This document shows, in pieces, positions 11,197 to 21,936 of a stretch of 64,000 nt of DNA (the first letter of the stretch is position 1; every line of letters starts with the position of its first letter). Origin of the DNA: Brachynemurus nebulosus (taxonomy: Eukaryota > Arthropoda > Insecta > Neuroptera > Myrmeleontidae). The notes below the pieces were generated by a model that worked only from the letters and a program-made list of their open reading frames with translations, was not told where the DNA came from and ran no database searches. The translations under genes and the position numbers were made by a program. Location: the NCBI GenBank assembly GCA_035578155.1, contig JAPWDM010000003.1:65402142-65466141 (forward strand). Direction: 5' to 3'.

Positions 11197-11819
11197 TAAT
11201 GATGAAAGTAAAATCGTCAATAAATCTGAACTGAAATCGGCCAAGTACAAGCCGATCTTGCGCAAACAGTGTTCCGTACAATAAGTACGTATTTAAACAT
11301 AGATTTATTGTGACTCGGACTAGAATTTTTGGATCAACATAACATTCTGGATGTTCACTTTTTTTTCTTAGTTTTCTGAGCGAGTAATCCTTTACAATTT
11401 CTGTAAAAGGCTTACTGGGATCAAAACAGCTTTCAAGAGAAACTTACAAACGATAATAAGTTAATAACAAAAATTGAAAATATTCAATGTTGTACAGAGA
11501 CGTCCTAAAAAAGAGGGATTTAAATATAAATAAACATTTCGTACATATATTATCTGGAGTTAATTAAATTGGATGTAAACTAAATATGGTTGTTATATAC
11601 AGCGTCGTAAAATAGATTTATATAAAGTAATCAGAATGATGGACATATTTAAATAACATGTATCACCCTACATTATGCTTACATACATATAACGAAATGG
11701 AATATACTTATTATGCAACACAGTGTCCTCAATAAGCCAAACAGTTACGTAACGCATCCTTTTGTACGTTAGAATAGTAATAAACCGCGCAAAATTAGAG
11801 ATAAAGAAGAACTGCATGC
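11197..11819. other. Spacer between the two family H elements
   Basis: About 620 bp of AT-rich sequence without recognisable elements. GGACTAGAAT near 11318 recalls the family H terminus but has no partner. Confidence 0.45.
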
Positions 11820-12519
11820 ATAAGGCAGTATTCTAGTTTAGAAATACGAAAAAATCAATTTTTGTTTTTGTTTTTCATATTTTTAAAGTTTAGACCTTTA
11901 AGAATAAGCCTTTAAAAGGATTTACGGAAATTCGAATTATTTTCGGAGTTATGGTGATTTTTTCCCTGTGTACTGTGTATCTTTTCAGTGTTAAATTCAA
12001 ATTTTTAATATAATTTACTCGAGACTACTTTTTTCGATACGGTTAACATGATATCTCAAGTTCCAATGCACCGATTTACTTGAAATTTGGCACAGACCTT
12101 CTTAATACTATCGAAATTAGTCCGACGTAGGAGTTTTTGGAATTTTCTTTTAACTATTTTAAAAAAATTTCCAAAGTTATAAAAAGGAGGCGAAAAAATG
12201 AATTTTTGTTTAAATGGACGCCATTTTGTAAAAAAATTTATTTTTTTCAAATCGGCTACGTTCAGCTAATTCTACATCCTTGTTTATTAAGAATTAACTA
12301 GAAGCATCACCAGGAGGGTTGGAATCACATCAACCAGGACACACCTTGTTTTTTGAGACCCCACTTGGCCGGCCTGTACCGATTTCGATTTTTTATTTTT
12401 TTGAAATTTTTATGCATTTTTATACTTTTGAAATATCAATAAAAGAAACTGGTAAAAAAATGGATACTAAAAATGTTTACTATTTTTTTTTACTACGCCC
12501 GTAAAATCATCTCCCTTAG
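11820..12519 (+). mobile_element. TTAA element family H, copy 2 (right end damaged)
   Basis: Same orientation and order as copy 1. The left end is ATAAGGCAGTATTCTAGTTT, where TTAA has become ATAA. The right side ends at CTCCCTTAG after losing the TCTAGACTAGAAT segment present in copy 1. Two same-strand copies 620 bp apart suggest either local reinsertion or a segmental duplication. Confidence 0.7.
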
Positions 12520-13217
12520 AAATATTTTAAAAGCCTGCAACTTCTTATCTGACGATCTTCTGGTTTGGTTTGATGTACCGTAATATGGAACTTTAACTAT
12601 TTTACGCTGTCAATCATTACTATTAAATTTTATATAATCTAACAAATCATTGAACACCTTGCAAAACTTGAAATTTCTCATATTATGCAAATGCAACACA
12701 AATACCATAAACTTGTACGAGTATACGTGTATAGATGACACTACAAGTATCGTACAAAAACATACATAATTTTTTTTTTACTAGAGAAAAGCAAGTGTAT
12801 CGTATTTATGTGTAAGAAAACTTGTGAATAATTTGCCGCTTTGAAGTGATACATGAAAAGCAGAGATACATTATATATTATATGAATAGGATCTATTTTA
12901 TAACATCTATTTAACACGAGAACGGGAATAAACACGAGTAATTTATTAAAGTGAATATTGCTGTCAAGGACTAACTAACATGTCGTCTATAATCTTTATT
13001 AAATCTTCCGGGACTTAAATATAACCTCTTTAATCATTGGTGTGTTTGTAATTGTTTTTTTTTCTCCTTCGTCTACTGGGGGGTAGGTAATTTATTTTAC
13101 TACAACAAAGTAGTGGTAGCCAAAAATTTTAGTGAAGGGAAAAAATAAAAAATGTGTATTAAGACGTTTATTATAACCCGTATAAATCTTCCAAATAAGT
13201 TTATAAACTGGTTTATT
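12520..13217. other. Non-coding spacer
   Basis: AT-rich, no recognised gene or element. A minus-strand frame at 12741-12935 has no features. Confidence 0.5.
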
Positions 13218-13290
13218 AGGTTATAGCGGTTCTGTGCCAACAGTAGTAAGATTACAGCGATTCTGCACCAAGAGGTAAGGTTATCGCGCC
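13218..13290 (+). repeat. 31-bp minisatellite, left flank of family D element
   Basis: Two units and part of a third carry the AGGTTATAGCGGTTCTGTG core, with TAGT or AGGT closing each unit. The same repeat resumes immediately after the family D element at 14211, so D inserted in or beside an existing array. Confidence 0.65.
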
Positions 13291-13350
13291 TTTATAGTCA
13301 TAAAGACAGCGCTTTGAAAGTAGTAACAGCTGTTGTCCGCCAAAAAAATA

Positions 13351-14209
13351 CACGGAGAGAAAATTCATAGAAAAATTGCTGTGCTCAACACTACAATCGA
13401 CGTGTAAAAGGCTTATTCAATTTTGTACGGCAAAACATATTCAATTTTGTACGGTAAAAATATAAAAATTATAATTAATCATAGAAAATTTAAAGGATAG
13501 AATGTTCTTTCCGTAATATTAGCTCCGTAAAATTTGTAAAACTCCACAAAAATTACCATGTTGTCTTATAATATTTCAAATGCTATCTGCTAATAGTAGA
13601 AAGAAAGAAAGAGAAGGTATCAACGCTGTCACATAACGAGGCAGGCTGCAGAAGGTATCAACACAATCATACATGAAGGTCACATAGCCAGGCTGGTGTG
13701 GCAAGTAACATAGCCAGGTTGGTCACTGCTGGTGTGCTGTCGTGTGCAAACAGTATTCATTAGAATGCCTTACAGGACGGTCACCGCTTAATTCATCATT
13801 TTGTTACTTCACTATATTCAGTATTAGAATATATTGTTGCCAATCATTTTGTATGCATCATAAAGAATCAAAGGTCGGAAAAGATCGATTGTTCCTCAGT
13901 GCGTACAGCCCAAGCAACATAAGGTTGCGGGTCAGATGCGCAAATGAAAGAGTACGACAACAAGAATTAAACTATAACATATATGCATAAGAGTGTGATA
14001 GAAGTTGTGTTAGCACATTAAATTTTACCATGCTAGCACAACAATTTTTATGAAGCCATGACTAATACTTTTTACGTTTCAATTTAATAATATTTACATG
14101 ATCGTAAAACATTTTTTACTTTGGTCGTCGATCGCGCACGCATTATAAGAGAGCATGGTAATTTTTCTGAAATATTATCTACAAAAATTATATGATTTTT
14201 CTCTCCATG
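13351..14209. mobile_element. Family D element, long member (859 bp), TA-flanked
   Basis: The left end CACGGAGAGAAAATTC matches the other family D copies, as do GCTGTGCTCAACACTACAAT and CGACGTGTAA nearby. The right end is TTTTTCTCTCCATG. TA flanks both sides. Between the arms lies about 700 bp absent from the short palindromic copies at 47.6, 56.8 and 57.4 kb, so this may be closer to the ancestral form. A frame at 13742-13990 is unremarkable. Confidence 0.65.
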
Positions 14210-14210
14210 T

Positions 14211-14310
14211 AGAAGATTATGGCGATTCTGGATCAAAAGGTGAAGTTACAGCGGTTCTGTGCAAAAAGCAGTAAAATCAAAGCAGTTCTGTATCAAAGGA
14301 AGTGAGGTCT
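14211..14310 (+). repeat. 31-bp minisatellite, right flank of family D element
   Basis: Three consecutive units of about 31 bp (GCGATTCTGGATCAAAAGGT, CAGCGGTTCTGTGCAAAAAG, and a more diverged third) follow the D element directly. Confidence 0.65.
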
Positions 14311-14512
14311 CACAAGTAAACAGTTACGGAAGGGTAGGAGAAAAAAATTCATTTTGGCTCTCAGTATTTCGGAAATGAGGATTAAAAATGAAAAACTGTA
14401 ATAAAAGGAACTTCAATTTCAAAGTCCTGTTTAAAGACAGCTCAAGCAATGTGCTATACCTATACGAAAAAAGTACAAATATGCAAAATTTCATGTTCAT
14501 AGTAGTTTCGAG

Positions 14513-14978
14513 TAGTGATGTCGAACCGAGGAGTAGTCAGTCGATTAATCGACTAAAATTGTTTTTCAGACAAAATTAGTCATTAGTCGAAAATATCGAG
14601 CATATAATAATCGACTAACCGACTAAATTTTTAATCGAATTCATGAATAAGGTAACCGAGTGACCCTTTCAAAAACGAGGTTTTCTTTTTAATTTAATTA
14701 TTGACTTAAAATTTTTCTTTTAAGAAAATAAAAATATGACATTGTGTTTGTCACATAAAAGTGAAAAATCATACAAATAGAAAAATTGTTAGTTTTCATT
14801 TTTTGAAATCCAATAAATAATATAGAAAAGTTGTTAAATTAGTCATTTTTAGTCATTTAAAAAAATTTAATCATTTTAATCATTTAATCGAGGATAGAAT
14901 AGTCGACTAAAAAATGACTAAATGTAAACAAAATTAGTCGATTAAACCGATTAATCGGTTAATTATCCGACATCCCTA
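14513..14978. mobile_element. hAT-like MITE, family E copy 1
   Basis: The ends TAGTGATGTCG and CCGACATCCCTA are inverted repeats of the TAGGGATG type known from Ac-like hAT elements. The flanks GTTTCGAG (14505-14512) and GTGTCGAG (14979-14986) agree at 7 of 8 bases, fitting an 8-bp duplication. TAGTCGATTAATCGACTAA-type palindromes lie inside both ends. No transposase frame. Confidence 0.75.
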
Positions 14979-15436
14979 GTGTCGAGATGAGATGCAATTA
15001 GTCGATTAATCGACTAAAGTTGCTTTTCTGATAAAATTAGTCATTACTCGAAAATATCGAGCATAGAATAGTCAATTAAATTTTTAGTCGAATTCATAAA
15101 TAAGGTAACCTATGTAACTTTTTCAAAAACAATGTTTTGAATTTAATTATTGACTTTTATTTTTATTTTTTTTCGAAAATAAAAAAATTACATATTACAA
15201 TGTATTATTCGTATAAAAGTAAAAAAATCATACAAACAGATAATTTTCAGTTTTTATTTTTTCGAGTTTTATAAATAATGCAGAAAAATTGTTAAATTAG
15301 TCGTATTTAGTCGTTAAAAAAATAATAGTCATTTTAGTCATTTAGTCGACAGTAAAATAGTCGATTAAAAAGTGACTACAAGTAAACCAAATTAGTCGAC
15401 TAAACCAATTAATCGATTAATTATCCGACATCACTA
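14979..15436. mobile_element. hAT-like MITE, family E copy 2, head-to-tail with copy 1
   Basis: Collinear with copy 1 from the TAGTCGATTAATCGACTAA palindrome through GAATTCATAAATAAGGTAAC to the right end CCGACATCACTA. Its left terminal inverted repeat is degraded and merges with the end of copy 1. It is diverged from copy 1, so the tandem arrangement is not recent. Confidence 0.65.
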
Positions 15437-16536
15437 GTTCATACATCCAAAGAAGTGAAAATTATGAAAATGTGACAAACGAATAAGTTTAACGAAATTA
15501 TAAGAATTTTAGCTTCGAAACCCTAAAAATGTGGATTAAAAAATATGCTGTGATTCGTATAAAGCCTTGGAATAAGTTCAATGTTTTTACGGGGTTATTT
15601 GAAAACGACAAGAAAAAAAATATTGGGTAGCAACAGCAAGGTCACAGCGGTTCTGCTTCGAAAGTAGTAAAGTCAAAAGAGGAAATAAAATTCATCAATA
15701 TTTTTTTAATAATTCGAATTCAATCGAACCAAACAATAATATAAAATTGAAAATTACTGACAAATTTGTTCGATTTAGAACAACTCAGCGTAAACTTTCG
15801 CAACAGAAATTTTCATCTCGCTTATCTATGTTGTTTCCACTCGTGAAAATGTGGCGAAAAATAAGAAGATGAAATTTTTGAAGGAAAATAATAAACAAAA
15901 AAAGGAGGAAAAATGTATGTACAACGAATAATGTTGTCTTTGGGAAATTCATTTTAGATATAGGAAATTGAATTCTATTTAATAATTGATTAAAAAGAAA
16001 ATGAGAAAATGTTGCGAGAGAAGAAGATGGTGGGGGATAGTTAACAAGAATAAACGACAAATATAAAAGAGCAAATATTATCATCATCGACATTTTTTGT
16101 TTTTTTGAGATTGTTTTGTAATTTCTTTTTTTTTGCGTTGTGTTATGTGAACAGAGAAACAAATAAAAGTAATACAAAAGTTTTATTTCAGTTTGTGTAA
16201 TTGCTGACTATTTAAACTTGTTAGTTTTTTGTTTTTTGTGTTTGTTTTTTTTTTTGGAGAAAAAAATGACAAACTAGACTTATGTGAGTATGTTAGTAAC
16301 AATATGTCTTCTCAACTTAAATAACTTAATTATTGTTACACGTGGTAAAATAATTTTTCTACAGTGTGTTCCATTTCTTCCCAACCTCACTTGTCTAAAT
16401 ACTGTTTGATTATTATTATTGATTTTTATTACGAAATTCAATACTTCGTTCTCCGTGTGGCTGAGAATTTAAAATGGTACAATAATTTTTCTGTTGGTAC
16501 ACCTTGGAAAAATTTAATTAAAATTTTAAAGAATAG
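15437..16536. other. Spacer with one minisatellite unit and T-rich strand bias
   Basis: A single copy of the 31-bp repeat core (GGTCACAGCGGTTCTGCTTC) lies at about 15640-15672. The 130-codon minus-strand frame at 15785-16177 is Phe/Leu-rich because the strand is poly-pyrimidine, so I do not call it a gene. No element ends were recognised. Confidence 0.5.
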
Positions 16537-17436
16537 TTAAGTAGTTAGGGGGGGTAAGGTTTTAAAAGCGAAAAAAAGGCATATTTTCATGATTTTTTTT
16601 TTGGAGATATGAATAATGTTGGCTTATTTATCTCATATACACGTTATAGTATAACATCTGAAGTATCTTTGAAAAAATTATCAATTACAAATATCGATAA
16701 ATAAGTCCGTGACAGCGAATTTCCGGAGGCGCCTCGAAAAAAAGTTGTTTTGCGGTGAACATCATAACTTGGTACCGGATCATCCGAGACAAAAAAATCG
16801 AAATGCGTTTAAAAGGCGATATGTCTCCCTAGGGAGTCAGGAAGAGTTTTTTGTATTTTTTCGATTTTTTTATTTTTGGCAGAATTTCAAGTGAAAAACG
16901 CAATTTTTGCTAAAAATTTCGGTTAATTTGTTATTATAAACGAAAAAAGTAGCAAAAAAAAAATGACCTGATTACCTGTTGATTTATGTGTAGAAACAGT
17001 GTATAAAATTTCAACAAAATTGGTGAAGTAGATTTTGAGTTATGATGTTCCCGAACTTCAAAAATGTTGTTTGCGAGAAAATGGATTTAAAGTTTTTTAT
17101 ACTCAAAAACAAAAAACTAAGCATCAATAAAATGATATAATTTTTTATACTTACGCGGGTAATTATAGTAAGTATTTGTTTTATATAAGATTTGTAAGTA
17201 TAAAATTAAAGTATATTTTATACTTACCAGGTAGGCGCGTCGCGCAGCTACCAGGCAGGTATAAAAATCGAGCACGAGCGCCGGTCGCTTGAAACGCTGT
17301 ATCTTCATTAGTTTTGCTCGGATTTACTTGAAATTTTGACACAACACACTCGACATGTTGTACATTGAGAAAAAAAATTTAAAAAAAAATGCAAAAAAAA
17401 AGTTTAAAAACCTTACCTTACCTTACCTACTTCTAA
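16537..17436 (+). mobile_element. TTAA element family G, copy 1
   Basis: The left end is TTAAGTAGTTAGG followed by GGGGTAAGGTTTTAAAAG. The right end in reverse complement is TTAGAAGTAGGTAAGG followed by a tandem GGTAA run. The interior matches copy 2 at 42460-43316 (TCATAACTTG, GGATCATCCGA, and ACTTGAAATTTTGA near the right end). The right TTAA is mutated to CTAA (17433-17436 as written). It directly abuts family C sequence. Confidence 0.65.
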
Positions 17437-17964
17437 AATTTTATTTAAAAAAAATAAAAAATAAAAAAACTATGAGCATTTCAGTGCACGCACTTTACTA
17501 TAATTCAATTTAAATAAAAAACTTTAAATGCTTTTTTCTCGAAAGTACATTTTTCAACATGGTTCCTCATGTATCTCAAAAAGTATTTGAGATATCGGCA
17601 TAAATCCAAGTGTATATTATTCCTCGATACCGTCATTTTGGCAGGAATTAGGATCTTTTGGTTCTGTAATATATTTTCAAAGTCGAGAAAAAGAGGAGAT
17701 TTTTGAAAATTTATTTTCAAAATGCGATTTCTCGCTGGTTTTTTATTTATTTTTCTTAGATCCTAGTTAGTGCCATTACTGTATATGTAGATATATTTTC
17801 ACTGGGGATTTCAGAACGCGAAGAACCATCTAGGTGGAAAAATCTCGCCGTGTCGACTTCAAAACCATTTATACTCAGCTCATTTTTTAATTCTTAATTT
17901 TTTTCTTTTTTGTAATCTCAAGACATGTAGAAACAATGTTTTCTTGGCGAATCTCCCCTTACGA
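17437..17964 (+). mobile_element. TTAA element family C, copy 1 (left end missing)
   Basis: Collinear with copy 2 at 41071-41690: AGTGCACGCACTTTACTATA, ATGGTTCCTCATGTATCTCA, TTATTCCTCGATACCGTCAT, TTCAGAACGCGA and GTCGACTTCAAAACC. The right end GCGAATCTCCCCTTAC is the expected terminus with TTAA changed to TTAC. The first 100 bp or so of the element are absent, where family G abuts. Confidence 0.7.
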
Positions 17965-18577
17965 AAATTCAGGAGAATATTTAAATGGTTAAGAAAATTG
18001 AGAAATCCTGCAACCCCTCACAGCTCCGCCACTGATCTATACATACACCTTACGTGTGTACATAGGTTACAATAAATCTTACGCGGACTGAAAATCTCAA
18101 CCAATAGATTATGTTAACGGAGCGCCAACTAGAGGTATATAAGTAACACTTGAAAATGATGTTAAAACACGTAAATTAAACATATATTGTACTTTACAAA
18201 GTAACAAAAGCGGATAATGTACAACCATGTTCAAATAGCATAGGTAGACGAAAACTTAATACATATATTACACTTAAGAGAAATAAGTCATCAATTGTAA
18301 TAAATTTCTCACTTATACTTTCAAAATGTTTTCTAAATATTCCGCCTTCGAACCCTCTAGATAAAAAAGTACTTACCCGTAAGTCTACTAATTTAATTAT
18401 TTGATACGTTTGCTCATGCATATGAATCAAATACAAGCAGTCACATAGTTGCAAGGGCCTAATAAAGTAAATTCTTGGGACAGCAAATACTTTTAAAGCG
18501 AATTTTGTAATTTTGACAACAAAAATAAAAGTGTCAGTTACCCAAAATTAAGTGAGTTTTGGAAAAAATAACTTTTT
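17965..18577. other. Spacer with a possible hAT end
   Basis: GCTCCGCCACTGATC at about 18022-18036 looks like the right end of a CAGTGGCGGA-type hAT element, but I found no convincing left partner. The 86-codon minus-strand frame at 18194-18454 has no recognisable domain. Confidence 0.4.
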
Positions 18578-19569
18578 TTAACCCCCTATTGCATGAATTA
18601 TGAAGAAGGTGAAGAAAAAAATTTTTTTTACTGAAAATGTCTTTCACTTCTTTTATTTTAGTAGTCAATTTAAGAAAAAAAATTAAGTCGTATTGTTTAG
18701 AAATTACTTAACGAAGCCATATATGGCTTCGTATGCATTCTAGTATTATAATTATAATCGATATATGACTTCGTATGCGTTAAATAAAAAATACAATTAT
18801 ATTTTATGAAAATCTGTATGCAATTTTATTTGCCATTGTAACATAAATAAACTTGACACTTTCCACATTTGGCGAATGAACGGAATTTTGAGCAGTTTTG
18901 ACATAATTGTCAATTTAGTTTTGTCCATTCGGGGAAATGGTCACCTTATCTGATCGCACAGACTTCAAAGGGAGGTCTTGATGCCTAGCTGGAGTTTTTC
19001 AATGAGTATAGGTGAGCCGGGCAAGCTAGATGGAGTACCTTTTCGGCTTTTTGCAATACGTTTTCTGGCCATCGAAGTTGATGGACTGCCTTGGCTGGTG
19101 GGAGTACTGGGGAATCAGAAGCAAAATCATCGTCACTCACGAAGCCATCACCAGGAATAGAATTGACAATAAAAACGATACGAAGCCATGTATGTCCAAT
19201 AATAATTTGGCTTAAACGCATACGAAGCCAAATATGGCAACTTCAAAATAAGCCCCAAAAATCGAAGAAAACAAGAAAACACACACGAATCACAACTATT
19301 CCATGTTCTATTTTTGACTTTAGTACCTACTTACCGTTTTATTGTTTAGTTTTCACAAATAAAATTAGCACCAATTAATTGCACTGTAACGGTCGGACAC
19401 TCTGAACGTAACTTCAAATAATTTGACAACCCGCACTTACCAAAGACAACAAAAATTACGTTCCGTTACTCGAAGGAGTATAAAGTTAGGATTTAACATT
19501 AGTTTCAAAAAAAAAATTTTAATATATTGAAAAAAAAAAAATAGTAAAACTTAGAATCCAAGGGGTTAA
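18578..19569 (-). mobile_element. piggyBac-like element with TTAA target and CCCC ends
   Basis: TTAACCCCCTATTGCATGA on the left and CCAAGGGGTTAA on the right give TTAA plus C-rich inverted termini, the usual piggyBac style. Inside are repeated CGAAGCCA(A/T)ATATGG motifs, including a 22-bp perfect palindrome at 18711-18732 (arms ACGAAGCCAT). A minus-strand frame at 18985-19221 encodes an acidic segment (SDDDFASDSP); acidic N-termini occur in some piggyBac transposases, but no catalytic part is present. Length is about 1 kb, less than half an autonomous element. Confidence 0.6.
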
Positions 19570-19700
19570 CTTGGTGATGTCATCAAGGTTTTTAAAAATT
19601 TTTAGTAAAATGATAGAATGATGAAACTGGAAGGAAAGTTAAAAAAAATATTGTGTTTTCAAATATTTACAAGCATTTAGAAATATTTGTAAGGACATTT

Positions 19701-19795
19701 GTGACGTCGTAAGTGACGATAATCTTATGGTCTCCAATATTTTGATATTTTTGACGTCATAAGTGACGATAATCTTACAATTAGTCTCCAATAGT
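19701..19795 (+). repeat. Two-unit direct repeat of about 50 bp with TGACGTCA-like motif
   Basis: GTGACGTCGTAAGTGACGAT and TTGACGTCATAAGTGACGAT are each followed by AATCTTA and, a few bases later, by GTCTCCAATA, at a spacing of 50-54 bp. TGACGTCA is the CRE core, but two copies prove nothing about function. Confidence 0.65.
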
Positions 19796-20964
19796 TGAAA
19801 TAAAAGTGAAATTTTTACACTTATTGTTCAATTGTACTTAAATTGTTCAATGAAATCTATGCAACATTTGTAACATTTTCACAATTATGGAAAGAGGCCA
19901 TAACCTAAACGTACAAACGATGGTGATATATAGCTCAGTGTACACATGCCTAGGTGCATAATTAATTTTAAACAGTTCAAGTTTATCGAAAGACACAAGT
20001 TTAAATTGGCGCATATTTGATTTGCCGAAACATTTCGAAATGGTTCGCAGTAAAAAGATAACTTCATCAATAAACTGCGCCGACAAACATGAAAAACAAA
20101 ATTCCAATTTAAAACAAAACAAAAAAAAAACACTGATTTCAAAACGATCGTCAAATTTTATTTTCAATAAAAATATTTATTTGAATCACTGCATCAGTAT
20201 TGATAAGTTTAATACTCACTTGGTCATTGCACATCCAATCTCCAGACGTACAATTATTCATATCACACGTGATATAATAAGTTATATAATGTTGTATTGT
20301 ATATATATTTTGTACGAAAACAATTTGTAACTAATATCTATGTAATAATTAATTCATTTAGGACTGCGGTTAGTTAAGTTTGCGATGTTTGTTATTTGCT
20401 GGCTCGTCTTGCCTCGCCTCCCCGGCCTTCGTCAGGGTGAGAGATGGTATCAAAATGTACATAATCAACAATTGTGTTTACAACAAATTATGACGATAAA
20501 AATAGTGTGAAAACTTTGTTGGTACTAAAAGTTTTGCAAACAATTAACAACATTATTACATATACACTTTGAAATATTTTGTGGAAACTTTGCGTGTTGA
20601 AGTAAGTAGGTAGTTAAATTGACGTACTAACTGAAAATTTACTAAATTTTAATTGTATGATTATAGTAGCTTAACTTTCATAGTTTGGACTCAATTTTGA
20701 ATGCTGAGTTTTTATGTCATCGAAGGATGACATATTAATATCGTTGTGTGATCATAGTGGGGGAAACATTATTACAAAGTTGTATATCCATATTGAATAA
20801 TTATAGAGTTGTACATCCATATTGAATAAACGCAAGAGGGCTGTAGAGTTAACAAAAAAACATAAAAGGTGACATTACTTAGTGCGTGTCAAAAACACGC
20901 ACTTAACGAATTTTTTTGAAATATACTATTTGGCTAGAACAGATAAAAAACCGGTTTTGCGCAA
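19796..20964. other. Non-coding spacer with small hairpins
   Basis: Overlapping frames at 19847-20330 on both strands show no family features. ATGTCATCGAAGGATGACAT (about 20714) forms an 8-bp stem. A 22-base direct repeat (AGTTGTA(T/C)ATCCATATTGAATA, about 20778 and 20808) is present. AGTGCGTGT-CAAAA-ACACGCACT (20881-20903) is a 9-bp perfect hairpin extended by TTA/TAA. Confidence 0.5.
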
Positions 20965-21068
20965 AAATAGCTGTTAGTGAATTTCCGAATCGAAAAATCA
21001 GCTATTACAGCCACTGTCATGACGTGACTTGAGTCCGGGACTATGACAGAAATTTGTTTATTCACTAA

Positions 21069-21159
<91 letters not shown>

Positions 21160-21450
21160 ATGTGTGTGTCCGTACGATAACTCTCGAACGAAGTGTGAAA
21201 ATGTGTCCGATGCTCGGAAGATGGTTTTTGTTCTTGGAAAAAATTAGTTTTTTGCCAAAATGTCCACTTATTCAAAAATTTTTGCAAAATTTGTTTACAT
21301 CATTGGAGAGGGGAGAAAAAATTACATAAAAAAAGTCTTTAAACTATTATTCTATGTCAACTAGTTTCCAAGAAAAACTAATTTTTATAAACGGAAATTC
21401 GTTACGTTGTGCAGGATGCTGCGACAGGGGTATTTTTAAATTATTTGTGA
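20965..21450 (+). repeat. Repeat family B, copy 2, split by (TA)n
   Basis: The order is as in other copies: GACTTGAGTCCGGGACTATG, then a long (TA)n/(TG)n tract, then CGATAACTCTCGAACGAA, TTGGAAAAAATTAGTTTTTT, and the closing AGGATGCTGCGACAGGGGTA. The microsatellite sits exactly where copy 3 has a TATGTATATA tract, so it probably expanded from within the repeat. Confidence 0.7.
21073..21169. repeat. (TA)n then (TG)n microsatellite
   Basis: About 35 uninterrupted TA units run into TG-rich repeats. Located inside repeat family B. Confidence 0.95.
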
Positions 21451-21656
21451 CGAATAATTTTTATCAGGACAAAAGTTTCTCTAAAGTCAACAATTCAACG
21501 ATTGGACAGAAATAAAACCGCGAAATGTTTATAATAATAGGGTATTTGACTGGATTTTAGAAACTATTTATGCATTATCCATATCATTTTTAAAAATAAT
21601 GCCAAAAATCAACATTTATTTTCAAATTTTGCGGGGATATGTTCATTAGCTATCAG

Positions 21657-21936
21657 CAGTGGCGAATTTACCCTAAGTGCAGCTCTAGGCTCCTTCAAAA
21701 ATGTCGGCCTTGCTTTATTGCAGAAAGCTAAAAAAAAATTCTTAATAACTTTTTAACACTATTTACCAAAAAAAAAAAAAAAAGTGGCGAACTTCCTTTT
21801 CCTAAGAAAAGTAAGTGACGAGCAAAAAAGAAATTCGTATTCTAAATTCTGCAGCCCATTTCGCCCAAATTTTCCACCCCTAAAATCTGCCGCCCTAAGC
21901 TCCAACCTACTCAGCCTGCAGGTAAATCCACCACTG
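21657..21936. mobile_element. hAT-like MITE with CAGTGGCG ends
   Basis: CAGTGGCGAATTTACC and GGTAAATCCACCACTG are inverted repeats. The left flank is GCTATCAG; the right flank is GC followed by GCTGTCAG, so the 8-bp duplication is 7 of 8 identical if two extra bases are allowed at the right end. The interior contains a poly-A run and no gene. Confidence 0.6.

Noticed and set aside
10980..12400. Short frame shared by both family H copies, a possible conserved peptide
   Set aside because: The base differences I compared between the copies in that frame all change amino acids, the opposite of coding constraint.
13218..15672. Regularly spaced 31-bp repeats considered as a CRISPR array
   Set aside because: Units are directly tandem without unique spacers, no cas genes exist, and the DNA is clearly eukaryotic.
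15785..16177. 130-codon minus-strand frame with hydrophobic runs resembling membrane segments
   Set aside because: The strand is poly-pyrimidine, which yields Phe/Leu/Ser runs without coding; no family features or gene context.
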